Part shown: positions 1 to 7,309 of the stretch, one piece after another
Numbering within the stretch: position 1 is the first letter of the stretch
How the letters are laid out: each line of letters begins with the position of its first letter
Assembly: GCA_030748455.1 (NCBI GenBank)
Contig: JASMLY010000027.1
Coordinates: forward strand, 1-53,282
Direction: 5' to 3'
Source of the DNA: Phycisphaerales bacterium
GTDB lineage: Bacteria > Planctomycetota > Phycisphaerae > Phycisphaerales > SM1A02
Length of the DNA stretch: 53,282 nucleotides
Position numbers and translations under genes: made by a program
Notes under the pieces: generated by a model
Databases searched by the model: none
Told to the model about the DNA's origin: nothing
The model's input: the letters and a program-made list of their open reading frames with translations, nothing else

Positions 1-47
1 ATTCGCTCGACAAACCGACTAATCGAAAGACCTAGCGCGCTTATCAT
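1..47 (-). CDS. Possible 5' end of a gene running off the left edge
   Basis: Reading leftward from an ATG at 47 gives an open frame of 15 codons (MISALGLSISRFVER) that leaves the window. The only support is position and a GATACT hexamer preceded by TGC, exactly 6 nt before the ATG, which matches the leaderless start pattern seen at other genes here. There is no Shine-Dalgarno sequence. The product cannot be named from 15 residues. It may be a chance frame. Confidence 0.3.
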   Translation of the reverse strand, partial: MISALGLSISRFVER

Positions 48-61
48 CTGTGCAGTATCGC

Positions 62-90
62 AAAAAAACGCACTCTCGGTGAGTTTTTTT
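62..90 (-). terminator. Weak intrinsic terminator after the hypothetical gene at 99-722
   Basis: On the minus strand an A-tract is followed by ACTC-accga-GAGT, then gcg and seven Ts. The hairpin core is only 4 bp, extended by A/T pairing across a bulge. It lies just past the TAA of the gene ending at 99, so the position is right, but the structure is weak. Confidence 0.35.
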
Positions 91-98
91 TGGGGGGG

Positions 99-722
99 TT
101 ATTCACCGTGCCAAGAGTTGGCATGTATGTCGTAGATCAATGAGAGTTCCGCAGCACCTTCTTCTGAAGTACAGATTCCGATATCTAGAAATGTTGCATA
201 CACTTCAGTTTCGATTGGTCGGATTGACAGCACTGTTCCACGTTCAAATACGGTTGCGATCAGCCCTAGATCAGGTGATGAAGCGTGGCAATTCAAAAGG
301 TTGCTTACGTATTGTCGCATTGCCTCAGCAACGAGTGCGTACGCATCGTCCTCTATGCGAACATGCGCGGTAATGCCCCCTTGCTCTTCAGAGGCGATGT
401 GAGCGTGCATGCGGCATTCGACAGAGAGTGGGGAATTACTCGATGAAATTGATGAGATAATTGCATTTGCATCACCAACTTCAACAGGACCATCAACGCA
501 TGCAACCCAATTTTTTACACCGGTTCCACATAAAATTGTCGGCTGTTCAAACAGATCATTTCTTGTAAGAACCAACATGGCATCTCCTGGTTCAAGCGAA
601 GAGATTTTTAGATCCCAGCCCTCTCTAGTTTCCGAGAGAGAAATGTGTATTGGACGAACAAACGAGATGAGATCCTGTCGATCTTCATTTGTGGGGATTG
701 ATTGGTTGTTTGGAGTATTCAT
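99..722 (-). CDS. Hypothetical protein (207 aa)
   Basis: I do not recognise this protein. It is soluble-looking, with no signal peptide or membrane segment, and rather acidic. The N-terminal 20 residues look disordered (MNTPNNQSIPTNEDRQD), followed by an alternating hydrophobic/polar pattern that suggests beta-rich folding. Cysteines are scattered and form no metal motif. The ATG at 722 has only a weak AGG ten bases upstream. The gene is separated from its upstream neighbour (801-1028, same strand) by a strong terminator at 747-771, so it should have its own promoter between about 723 and 746 or rely on read-through. A lineage-specific protein is the safest reading. Confidence 0.7.
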   Translation of the reverse strand: MNTPNNQSIPTNEDRQDLISFVRPIHISLSETREGWDLKISSLEPGDAMLVLTRNDLFEQPTILCGTGVKNWVACVDGPVEVGDANAIISSISSSNSPLSVECRMHAHIASEEQGGITAHVRIEDDAYALVAEAMRQYVSNLLNCHASSPDLGLIATVFERGTVLSIRPIETEVYATFLDIGICTSEEGAAELSLIYDIHANSWHGE

Positions 723-746
723 GTCTAATACCTGTCTCTTTGAATG

Positions 747-771
747 AAAAAACCCGCCTTTTGGGGGCGGG
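747..771 (-). terminator. Rho-independent terminator (minus strand)
   Basis: On the minus strand: CCCGCC, loop CCAAAA, GGCGGG, then six Ts. This is a textbook GC stem and U-tract. There is no T-run on the plus-strand side, so it is directional. It ends the transcript of the small minus gene at 801-1028 and is the best evidence that that gene is real. Confidence 0.85.
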
Positions 772-800
772 GTACTGTCGTTCTTGATTGTCGTTACTGA

Positions 801-1028
801 CTACCGTTTTCGACGTACTCCCGCATTGGGATTGACGATTGTGTTGTATGTTGTGCGAACGGCATGTGAGAACTCCGACATGGCCATAGGCACGTTTCCC
901 AAACAAATACAACGCCAACAATGCGCGAGCCTAGTTCGAGCAGGCACTTCTGCCTTTGCACGAACACGCTGCCTCTTCGATGCAAGCAGTTGTTCGATCC
1001 GTTCGTTTTGGGTAGATTTCTGTTCCAT
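801..1028 (-). CDS. Small basic hypothetical protein (75 aa)
   Basis: This is an open frame from ATG 1028 to TAG 801, read as MEQKSTQNERIEQLLASKRQ and onward. The N-terminal third is a charged, probably helical segment. It is followed by one Cys pair, CWRC (with a further C two residues later), and a basic tail (GVRRKR). An in-frame TTG at 1046 would add six residues. AGAGG sits only 2 nt before the ATG, which is too close for a good Shine-Dalgarno, so the start is uncertain. Support for coding comes mainly from the strong terminator just downstream and from filling an otherwise empty 400-bp gap. I do not recognise the family. A plus-strand frame covering the same stretch looks like a shadow. 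Confidence 0.45.
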   Translation of the reverse strand: MEQKSTQNERIEQLLASKRQRVRAKAEVPARTRLAHCWRCICLGNVPMAMSEFSHAVRTTYNTIVNPNAGVRRKR

Positions 1029-1043
1029 TACCTCTACTATGCG

Positions 1044-1059
1044 CAAACTCTTGAGTTTG
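1044..1059. promoter_or_regulatory. 16-bp perfect palindrome in a divergent intergenic region
   Basis: CAAACTCTTGAGTTTG reads the same on both strands. It lies between the divergent small minus gene and the ubiB-like gene, upstream of the extended -10 of the latter. A dimeric repressor operator is a plausible role, but no regulator is encoded nearby. Confidence 0.4.
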
Positions 1060-1092
1060 TGAAGTGAATATCAAAAAAAATTTATTCACGAG

Positions 1093-1101
1093 TGGTACTA
1101 T
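1093..1101 (+). promoter_or_regulatory. Extended -10 promoter of the ubiB-like gene
   Basis: TGG-TACTAT matches the TGnTAnnnT extended -10 form. No good -35 is visible 16-18 bp upstream, which is typical of extended -10 promoters. The start codon is at 1129, giving a leader of roughly 20 nt. The same nonamer occurs before the gene at 47109. Confidence 0.5.
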
Positions 1102-1128
1102 TTACTTAAAACAGGTAAAAAAGAACCA

Positions 1129-2778
1129 ATGCCCACATCACAAATCATACGAAATCTGCCAAGAATGAAGGAAATATTTTCTGTCGCTGTGCGGTTTGGG
1201 TTTGGCGAAGTGCTTCGGGGCACAAAACTAGGTGATGTGCTCGGTCAAATAAAGCCGGACCACGCGATAAAAAATACACCCGCAAAGGTCCGATTACGCC
1301 TAGCTCTCGAAGAATTGGGGCCAACGTTTATGAAGCTTGGGCAAGTATTGAGCATGCGGCCCGATCTTATACCAGCGGAATGGTCAGATGAGCTAACCCA
1401 CCTACAAGACAGCTGCCCCGTTGTACCTTGGGATGACATCAAGCGCGAGCTTGAACAAGAATACCTAGATGACATCGGATCAAAATTTTCATCCGTGGAA
1501 GAAACACCAATTGGGGATGGTTCGATTGCACAGGTTCACAGAGCAAAGACGCTTGATGGCAAAGAAGTTGTTCTTAAAATTCTTCGACCCAATATTGAAA
1601 AAACAGTTAGGGCCGACCTGCAGGTTCTAGAGGCACTGGCATCTTTGTTGAATAGCCATGGTACAAGGCTGGGCTTTGATCCCAAAGAAGTAATTGATAC
1701 GTTTGGTGAAGCCTTAGAGCACGAGTTGGATTTGCGCCATGAAGCAAACAGTACGATGATGTTAAAATCAAGTACTGCGGATGACGCCGCAACATTTCCA
1801 GAGGTGTTCACAGATCTTTCAACACGTCGGATCCTTGTAATCGAAGAAGTGAAGGGCGTGGAACTTACAACGTGGAAAGATGCCAATTATTCACAAGAGC
1901 AGCGAGATACAATCGTTGCAAATGGAGCTCACGCTGTTGTGAAACAAACACTTGCAGTTGGGTTTTTCCACGCGGACCCACACCCAGGAAACATTTTTGT
2001 ATTAGAAAACGAGCAACTTTGTTTTATTGATTGTGGAATGACCGGCAGGGTGGAAGAATCAATGCGCGCAGATTTGGCGATGTTGTTATATGGGGTATCA
2101 GAAAAAAACATTGACACCGTAACCCAATCTTTTTTACGCCTTGGCGATCTTTCGCCCGACGATTTGGACGAGAGATCATTGCGTAGAGATTTACAAGATT
2201 TTATAGAGCGATACACACAGGGGTCAATGGCAGACGTAGACATGGGGAGCATGTTGACGTCGTTCCTTGAAGGCCTAAGAAAACACAGTGTTAAGTGCCC
2301 CGGCGATTTGATCCTTATGATTAAATCGCTGATCACTATTGAAGGCGTTGGTAAACAACTTTCGCCACAATTTAATCTTATCGACTATGCAAAGCCAACC
2401 ATCGAAAAGTTAGTGAAATCGCAGTATGGTTTTGATGCAATCAAAAACAGGAGTATTGTTTCTGCAAAGTTGTGGTCACAGCTTGTAGAACGGTTGCCAG
2501 ACGATGCGACCCGAATACTTGACCGTATTCGCCGGAACAAAGTGCGATTGAATATCGACGTTGAATCTATCGAACACATGACAGATGCAGTCGATCGTAC
2601 TTCTAAAAACATCAGTTGGGCAATGATTATTTCCGCCCTTATCGTTGGCTCATCTATCATGGTCTTGGCTAACAAGGCCGAGAGTATGGATACAAGGGGA
2701 TATCTTGGATTGGCGGGATATTTGTTTGCCGGAACACTTGGAGTTTGGCGAGTGATCCAACAAATGCGAGGTAAATAA
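1129..2778 (+). CDS. ABC1/UbiB/AarF-family kinase-like protein
   Basis: This 549-aa member of the UbiB/ADCK atypical kinase family is linked in other bacteria to ubiquinone or isoprenoid-quinone lipid homeostasis. It carries the family KxGQ signature (KLGQVLSMRPDLIP, near residues 69-82), the glycine/alanine nucleotide loop region (IGDGSIAQVHRA), the VxxLEE-type segment (IEEVKGVELT), the catalytic-loop equivalent HADPHPGNI and the metal-binding DCG (FIDCGMTGRV). Two hydrophobic helices close the protein (about residues 500-517 and 525-540), as in UbiB, placing it at the inner membrane face. An extended -10 lies upstream. A membrane protein follows 5 bp downstream, probably in the same transcript. 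No ubi or menaquinone gene is adjacent, so the substrate cannot be named. Confidence 0.9.
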   Translation: MPTSQIIRNLPRMKEIFSVAVRFGFGEVLRGTKLGDVLGQIKPDHAIKNTPAKVRLRLALEELGPTFMKLGQVLSMRPDLIPAEWSDELTHLQDSCPVVPWDDIKRELEQEYLDDIGSKFSSVEETPIGDGSIAQVHRAKTLDGKEVVLKILRPNIEKTVRADLQVLEALASLLNSHGTRLGFDPKEVIDTFGEALEHELDLRHEANSTMMLKSSTADDAATFPEVFTDLSTRRILVIEEVKGVELTTWKDANYSQEQRDTIVANGAHAVVKQTLAVGFFHADPHPGNIFVLENEQLCFIDCGMTGRVEESMRADLAMLLYGVSEKNIDTVTQSFLRLGDLSPDDLDERSLRRDLQDFIERYTQGSMADVDMGSMLTSFLEGLRKHSVKCPGDLILMIKSLITIEGVGKQLSPQFNLIDYAKPTIEKLVKSQYGFDAIKNRSIVSAKLWSQLVERLPDDATRILDRIRRNKVRLNIDVESIEHMTDAVDRTSKNISWAMIISALIVGSSIMVLANKAESMDTRGYLGLAGYLFAGTLGVWRVIQQMRGK

Positions 2779-2783
2779 ACAAA

Positions 2784-3323
2784 ATGGATGAAACTGTTTC
2801 GACAATTGAAAAAAATCATCTGCAACGAGCGCCCGTGTCCTCTTCAGGTAGGGGTGGATTCTGGCTAGCAGTGGTGCTCGCCACTGTTGGAATAGGGGTG
2901 TTGCTCTCTGGGGTTTTTTCAGGAGCAACAGGACTGTTTGGAGATGTTGGAGAAGTGACGTTTTCTGACGGGTTTAGGGAAACTTGGCGTGAACTCGTCC
3001 GAGTTTTACTGTTCTCCACGCTTTTGCTTGTAGCTCTAAGGGTTAATTGTTGGCGAGTACGGCGATCCCTAGGTAATTTTTCGCTTGCTGCGTTACGCTG
3101 CCTTGCGATCGTAGCCATCATTGAATCAGTCAGAGTTGTTCAGATTCCACACGGTGTATCTAGGGTGTTTTTAGTAAGTGCCTCGCAATATTTATTGTTG
3201 TTCTTATGCTTTTTTGGGCTTTTCAAAGTAACAGCACGTGAATCAATTGTATTCACAACAAGTTGCACTGTTGCCCTGATTGTACTTTGGGTTGGGTCTA
3301 TGTTAGGAAACTGGGTTTCCTAA
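2784..3323 (+). CDS. Hypothetical multi-pass membrane protein (179 aa)
   Basis: After a polar N-terminus of about 26 residues there are four to five hydrophobic helices: FWLAVVLATVGIGVLLSGVF, a segment around LVRVLLFSTLLLVAL, LAALRCLAIVAIIESV, YLLLFLCFFGLF and a final TVALIVLWVGSML. I recognise no family. It starts 5 bp after the ubiB-like gene and has no strong Shine-Dalgarno (GAGG lies 13 nt upstream), suggesting translational coupling. Its TAA overlaps the TAG of the convergent gene by 3 bp. The resemblance to membrane components of lipid enzymes is only contextual. Confidence 0.75.
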   Translation: MDETVSTIEKNHLQRAPVSSSGRGGFWLAVVLATVGIGVLLSGVFSGATGLFGDVGEVTFSDGFRETWRELVRVLLFSTLLLVALRVNCWRVRRSLGNFSLAALRCLAIVAIIESVRVVQIPHGVSRVFLVSASQYLLLFLCFFGLFKVTARESIVFTTSCTVALIVLWVGSMLGNWVS

Positions 3324-3799
3324 TCACGAATTCTTGCAATTTGCTCGGCTCGTTGTTTGTCCCATTTTGAAAATTGCGGTGCGATAGGTGTCTTTTTATA
3401 TTTTGCATTGCAGCCATAACAAACAAGCCGAGTTTTATCGAGTATTAAAATTGCAAAATCAAAAAATAGAACAACGAGCATTGCGCCTAACATTGCCCAA
3501 GTGGTGAGGAACCCAGTGAGCCCAGCGATTCCACCTGCAAAAGCGAGTACCACTACGATTCCTGTAACTTGAGGAAACGACCTTTCTTTGTAGAGGTCGT
3601 GTCCACAAAGAATGCATGTTCGAATTCTGCCAGAATCGTCGACTGTTGCGTTCCAATTTAGATAAAGCTCGTCTCCACTTGGTACGGCTTTCACTTTTGA
3701 TGGCCGCGCTTCGAGACTAACAGTAAAGTGGTTTGGTTTTGAGCCTTCTTCATGAAGTTCAACAAGCATGTTGTACATAGTACGAAAAACTACTTGCAT
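3320..3799 (-). CDS. Membrane protein with two split Cys pairs (zinc-ribbon type)
   Basis: 159 aa from the ATG at 3799, though in-frame ATGs at 3778 and 3769 are equally possible since none has a clear Shine-Dalgarno. The cytosolic N-terminal half contains CILCGHDLYKE. Then come two adjoining transmembrane segments (VTGIVVVLAFAGGIAGLTGF and WAMLGAMLVVLFFDFAILIL), then CYGCNAKYKK. The two CxxC pairs flanking a helical hairpin could bind one zinc. This resembles the many small Cys-pair membrane proteins of planctomycetes, but I cannot name a family. It is convergent with the preceding membrane protein (stop codons overlap) and divergent from tmk. Confidence 0.75.
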   Translation of the reverse strand: MQVVFRTMYNMLVELHEEGSKPNHFTVSLEARPSKVKAVPSGDELYLNWNATVDDSGRIRTCILCGHDLYKERSFPQVTGIVVVLAFAGGIAGLTGFLTTWAMLGAMLVVLFFDFAILILDKTRLVCYGCNAKYKKTPIAPQFSKWDKQRAEQIARIRD

Positions 3800-3843
3800 T
3801 GCTGAGCGATATGCACGATAGTGCTGAAGTGGAGAAGCGTTCT

Positions 3844-4500
3844 ATGATTGCTAAACTTGCTGGACGGTTTATCGTATTTGATGGACCCGACGGATCGGGG
3901 AAGTCAACACAAATTGCACGGTTCGTGGAACGAGCGAGGGAAGAAGGGGTCGTCGTTCGAGAGGTTAGAGAGCCTGGAGGCACTTCTATTGGGGAACAAA
4001 TTCGAACGATCTTACTTGACCCAACCAATGCAGAAATGACCTTGGGCTGTGAAATGCTTCTTTATATGGCGAGTCGCTCCCAGTTGGTCGAGCGTGAGAT
4101 CAAGCCAGCACTCGCGCGGGGTGAATTGGTTGTTGCCGATCGGTTTGTGAGTGCTACGTTGGCCTACCAGGGGACTGCTGGTGGCCTGGAGGTAGAGTGG
4201 ATCCAAGCAGTTGCCGAGGTGGCAGTCGCGGGATCTTGGCCAGATTTGACCATTATCCTCGACGTAGATGATTCTGTTGCTGCAGGGAGGCTTAACCCTC
4301 TACTTGATCGTATGGAGTTGAAGGGGAGGGAATTCCACAGGAAAGTCAGGGAAGGCTTCTTACAGCAAGCGAAGCGGTGGCCAGAGCGATATGCCGTTAT
4401 TGATGCCTCAGACGATGCAGATTCGGTCGAGAAAAACGTGCAAAACACGATCGACTCGTTCGACTTTTGCAGGAATTTTCCGCAAAAAAACGGTTGTTAG
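3844..4500 (+). CDS. tmk: Thymidylate kinase
   Basis: Phosphorylates dTMP to dTDP in the cytosol. The P-loop FDGPDGSGKST is followed by the DRF-type motif (VVADRFVSATLAYQG) and the substrate-binding REPGGT. The ATG at 3844 is preferred over the upstream TTG 3799 and ATG 3811. It has GGAG 9 nt upstream and puts the P-loop about residue 11, as usual in Tmk; this gives 218 aa. The lid region after LDRMELKGREFHRKVREGF looks complete. It stands alone, without the holB or tatD neighbours common elsewhere. A small membrane protein follows after 219 bp. Confidence 0.95.
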   Translation: MIAKLAGRFIVFDGPDGSGKSTQIARFVERAREEGVVVREVREPGGTSIGEQIRTILLDPTNAEMTLGCEMLLYMASRSQLVEREIKPALARGELVVADRFVSATLAYQGTAGGLEVEWIQAVAEVAVAGSWPDLTIILDVDDSVAAGRLNPLLDRMELKGREFHRKVREGFLQQAKRWPERYAVIDASDDADSVEKNVQNTIDSFDFCRNFPQKNGC

Positions 4501-4518
4501 AGAAAAAAAACAAATTTA

Positions 4519-4547
4519 TTACAATTTGTAACCCCTTGTAATACAAG
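4519..4547. promoter_or_regulatory. Two adjacent 13-bp palindromes (operator-like)
   Basis: TTACAATTTGTAA (4519-4531) and CTTGTAATACAAG (4535-4547) are each perfect inverted repeats around one base and share the half-site TTGTAA, spaced 10 bp apart, so both lie on the same helix face. They lie in the 219-bp gap between tmk and the small membrane protein. Cooperative repressor binding is inferred. The rest of the gap holds no gene or RNA I can recognise. Confidence 0.45.
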
Positions 4548-4719
4548 ACATTGCAGTTTTGAAGTTGTGTGATATTTGTGGTAAATGTGGTATTCCTGTG
4601 GTGAAAAACCTCCTTTTGCCGATAGATGGTGAATCCCAAGGGCCCGCGTTGTGGTCCAGATTTGTCAGGGATGGCTAAATTAGCCCACAACAGGCTGGGT
4701 CAGAAAAAGGAGTTTTGAT

Positions 4720-4953
4720 ATGAAAAATGCACTAGATACGATTAAAGGATGGGCATGGGGCTTTATTGACCTTATGTTAATTTTTATCGCAGTAGGCGTA
4801 TTGGTACAGGTAATCTTCGGGAACACAGCAACATTCTTTGATGGAATGGTTGCAAACCTCATGGGCTTGATCTCTGAGCTCGGAACAAATGGTTTTGTAG
4901 GATTGATCGCTCTTGTGATCATCATTTCACTTTTCAATCGACGAACTGCATAA
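4720..4953 (+). CDS. Small two-helix membrane protein (77 aa)
   Basis: The sequence begins MKNALDTIKGWAWGFIDLML. Two hydrophobic helices are obvious (about residues 14-34 and 56-72), with a short loop that contains no catalytic motif, and a basic C-terminal end (FNRRTA). The start is secure, with AAGGAG 8 nt before the ATG. It is monocistronic: an operator-like region lies upstream and a strong terminator at 5058-5093 downstream. I recognise no family. The amphipathic start followed by two helices would fit a small membrane regulator or channel-like protein, but that is speculation. Confidence 0.8.
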   Translation: MKNALDTIKGWAWGFIDLMLIFIAVGVLVQVIFGNTATFFDGMVANLMGLISELGTNGFVGLIALVIIISLFNRRTA

Positions 4954-5057
4954 GCGCGATGATTGAATAACGAGGTAGCAATACCTCACAGATTTCCTCC
5001 CATGTTCAAGGAAGAGCAGTGGTGCAGGAAAACAGACTGACCGAATATACTCAGCCG

Positions 5058-5093
5058 CAACTGCCCTCGTGGAACGAGGGCAGTTGTTTTTTT
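5058..5093 (+). terminator. Strong rho-independent terminator
   Basis: The arms CAACTGCCCTCGT and ACGAGGGCAGTTG (13 bp, perfect) flank a GGA loop, followed by seven Ts. It ends the small membrane protein transcript. A separate short hairpin GAGGTA-gcaa-TACCTC lies between gene and terminator (4972-4987). Confidence 0.92.
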
Positions 5094-5098
5094 GTAAC

Positions 5099-5118
5099 AA
5101 ACGCACCCTTGTGCGTTT
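5099..5118 (-). other. Hairpin overlapping the stop of the dehydrogenase gene
   Basis: AAACGCAC-CCTT-GTGCGTTT (plus-strand reading) is a perfect 8-bp stem covering the TAA of the minus-strand gene at 5117. No T-run follows on the minus strand. It may mark the 3' end of the alaS operon transcript together with the large stem at 5058-5086, but is not a canonical terminator. Confidence 0.4.
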
Positions 5119-6145
5119 ATTGCCAGCGGAGGACGACCTTGCCAAATTGCTCGCCCGATTCGAGACGAGCGAATGCAGATTGGGCATCTTGCACATCGTG
5201 AACCGAGTCGATCACTGGCTTCATTCCTGTGTGGAACAAGGAAACGACAGAACGAAACTCGTTCATATCGCCCATAGTAGAACCGACAACGTTGAGTTGG
5301 TTCCAGAAAATGCGAGCGAGATCGGTTGTTGGTGTAGCGCCCGCTGTACACCCACACGTAACAAGCGTTCCTCCTCGAGCAAGTGATTTGATACTAGGTA
5401 CGTGTAAGGGACCGCCAACAGAATCAACACAGATGTCCACACCCCGTTTCCTCGTCAGTCTACGGACTTCACGAGACCAATCTTCACCTGTGTCAAGTAC
5501 AACTTCGTTTGCGCCGAGTGCCGCAGCTTTTTCAAGTTTCCATTTGTGCCTTGAAGTCACAATCGTTTTGCAGCCAAAGTGTGTACAAATGTTAAAAGCC
5601 GCAAGTGCTGCGCCACCACCAATTCCTGTGATAAGAACCGTCTGCCCAGCTTGAAGTTTCGCTCTAGTTACAAGCATTCTCCATGCAGTGAGATGTGCAA
5701 GACCGAATGCTGCTGCTTCAACAGGATCAACATCACCAACTTCAAGTACATTGTGAACGGGAGCAGAAAAATATTCTGCATTTGTTCCGTGATCATGCTC
5801 ACCGATCATACGGATATCTTCTGGAGTAGGCACTGTCTCTGGAAGGGTGGGTTCTTTTTGCCCAACAGCTGCATTGAGTAGCACGCGTTTTCCTAACCAA
5901 GATTCATCGACCTCCGAACCGACAGCAGACACAATCCCACAACCGTCGGAACCACTGATTCTTGGATATTCAAGCCCGAGGCCCGGCATGCCAACACCAA
6001 CCCACAAGTCAAGGTGGTTAAGTGCGGAGGCCTCTGTTTTTACGACAACATCGTATTTACTAGGTGTAGGGTCCTGCCAATCTTCAACAACTTGAATGTT
6101 CGAGGCAACAGGAGTTCCTTCCGATGTAATTGTGATTGCTTTCAT
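5117..6145 (-). CDS. Medium-chain dehydrogenase/quinone oxidoreductase-like protein
   Basis: 342 aa of the MDR superfamily, with a GroES-like N-terminal domain (residues 25-130) and a Rossmann cofactor domain (about 150-290). The NAD(P) loop reads [12 protein letters not shown], with a following basic patch (TSRHKWK) that would suit NADPH. It retains SGSDGCGIV and the LNHLDLWVG segment of the zinc-type/quinone reductase group. The four-cysteine structural zinc lobe of classical alcohol dehydrogenases is missing, so this is probably a zinc-less or weakly zinc-dependent reductase. The substrate cannot be predicted. Its ATG overlaps the TGA of the isomerase-like gene by 4 bp (ATGA); it is the last gene of the alaS operon. 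Confidence 0.88.
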   Translation of the reverse strand: MKAITITSEGTPVASNIQVVEDWQDPTPSKYDVVVKTEASALNHLDLWVGVGMPGLGLEYPRISGSDGCGIVSAVGSEVDESWLGKRVLLNAAVGQKEPTLPETVPTPEDIRMIGEHDHGTNAEYFSAPVHNVLEVGDVDPVEAAAFGLAHLTAWRMLVTRAKLQAGQTVLITGIGGGAALAAFNICTHFGCKTIVTSRHKWKLEKAAALGANEVVLDTGEDWSREVRRLTRKRGVDICVDSVGGPLHVPSIKSLARGGTLVTCGCTAGATPTTDLARIFWNQLNVVGSTMGDMNEFRSVVSLFHTGMKPVIDSVHDVQDAQSAFARLESGEQFGKVVLRWQ

Positions 6146-6978
6146 ACAGTTTCCGCTCGTTCATCTCTAATTTTTTGAAGTAAATCTTTCGTTCGAATGA
6201 TCCCTTCGAATTCACCAACATGTGTTCCCTCGTATTCAACGCCAACCCAGCCTCGATACCCTGCATCGAGAACGATCCCAAGCATACGCCTGAAGTCGGT
6301 GTGTACCTCGTTTCCACTCGCATCAAAATCATGAGACTTTGCGCTTACCGCTTTCGCAAATGGCATCAATTCTTCTACACCCTTGTACCTGTCATATTCT
6401 TCTCGAGTTCCCCAATCAAGGATGAAGTTACCGAAATCAGGCAGTGTTCCACAGCGAGGGTGATCCACCTCTTTCATGACTGATGAAAGCCACGCTCCAT
6501 TCGAACTCAATCCACCGTGGTTTTCTACGATGACATGAATGTTTTTTGTGTCAGCATGTTCTGTTAAACGGAGCAGCCCATTGGCAGCGAGCTTTCTTTG
6601 TTCTTCGGGAGTACCTTCTGACTGCGCGTTTACACGAATGGAATGGCACCCGAGTTTGGAGGCAGCATCTATCCACTTAAAATGATTTTCAATTGCTTGC
6701 GTTCTTTTGTTGTCATCAGGGTCACCCAAATTTCCCTCACCGTCACACATGATGAGCAAACTTGTCACACCCAAATCATCACACCTTGTTTTTAGTTCCT
6801 TTACGAATTCACTTTTAGGCTGACGATCGGGGAAAAAAGTATTAACGTATTCAACAGCATCAATACCAAACTGTTCTTTTGTAATTTGGGGAAAATCTAT
6901 AGGTTGAATGTACCCAGCAAACAACGCTTTGTGTAACGACCATTGCGCCAGAGAAATTCTAAAAAGTGGTTCAGTCAT
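6142..6978 (-). CDS. Sugar phosphate isomerase/epimerase-like TIM-barrel protein
   Basis: 278 aa of the xylose isomerase-like TIM barrel superfamily (AP-endonuclease 2 fold). Likely metal ligands are in VIVENHGG (Glu, His), GTLPDFGNF (Asp), SAKSHDFD (His, Asp) and WVGVEYEG (Glu), in family order. These proteins often act on sugars or inositols; in planctomycetes they are numerous and mostly of unknown substrate. ATG 6978 is chosen over 6999: AGGAAGA lies 6 nt upstream and the gene then overlaps the preceding stop by 8 bp. Next to a dehydrogenase-like gene it could form a two-step sugar conversion, but placement behind alaS may be accidental. Confidence 0.85.
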   Translation of the reverse strand: MTEPLFRISLAQWSLHKALFAGYIQPIDFPQITKEQFGIDAVEYVNTFFPDRQPKSEFVKELKTRCDDLGVTSLLIMCDGEGNLGDPDDNKRTQAIENHFKWIDAASKLGCHSIRVNAQSEGTPEEQRKLAANGLLRLTEHADTKNIHVIVENHGGLSSNGAWLSSVMKEVDHPRCGTLPDFGNFILDWGTREEYDRYKGVEELMPFAKAVSAKSHDFDASGNEVHTDFRRMLGIVLDAGYRGWVGVEYEGTHVGEFEGIIRTKDLLQKIRDERAETV

Positions 6979-7309
6979 TGGTGTCTTCCTTCGATTCATC
7001 TTGATCTACAAAACAGTGGAATCCAACACAGGGGATCCGTTCAGGTTCATCACTTAAGTGAATTTCTTCAATAAGCCCATGTACTTGTTGTAAATGTTTA
7101 GAATTCAGCGGAATAGAAATGACCTGTTGACCCGCATTCGATCCAGTAATTGTTGTAAGAACTGCAACCGTTTCTTTATCCTCAAGAGCAGCGAGCACAT
7201 GTTCTCCAACTTGCCGAGTGATTGGTTGCAGGGGAGTAACGAATGTTGGTATTCCCTCTTCTTGTTTTTTTTGAATTTCTTGTTCGTTCTTTGGGGAGTC
7301 GTTTTTCAT
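6971..7309 (-). CDS. Hypothetical protein coupled to alaS (112 aa)
   Basis: The ATG at 7309 overlaps the TGA of alaS (ATGA), which fixes the start; a longer reading into alaS is an artefact. The N-terminal 20 residues are charged and Gln/Glu-rich ([15 protein letters not shown]), then a compact alpha/beta-like body follows ([50 protein letters not shown]). It ends in an acidic tail ([11 protein letters not shown]). I know no family. Tight coupling on both sides implies expression at a ratio set by alaS. Confidence 0.75.
   Translation of the reverse strand: MKNDSPKNEQEIQKKQEEGIPTFVTPLQPITRQVGEHVLAALEDKETVAVLTTITGSNAGQQVISIPLNSKHLQQVHGLIEEIHLSDEPERIPCVGFHCFVDQDESKEDTND

Noticed and set aside
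784..1062. Plus-strand frame of 92 codons
   Set aside because: Antisense to the minus frame that has the terminator; no ribosome site and no resemblance to anything.
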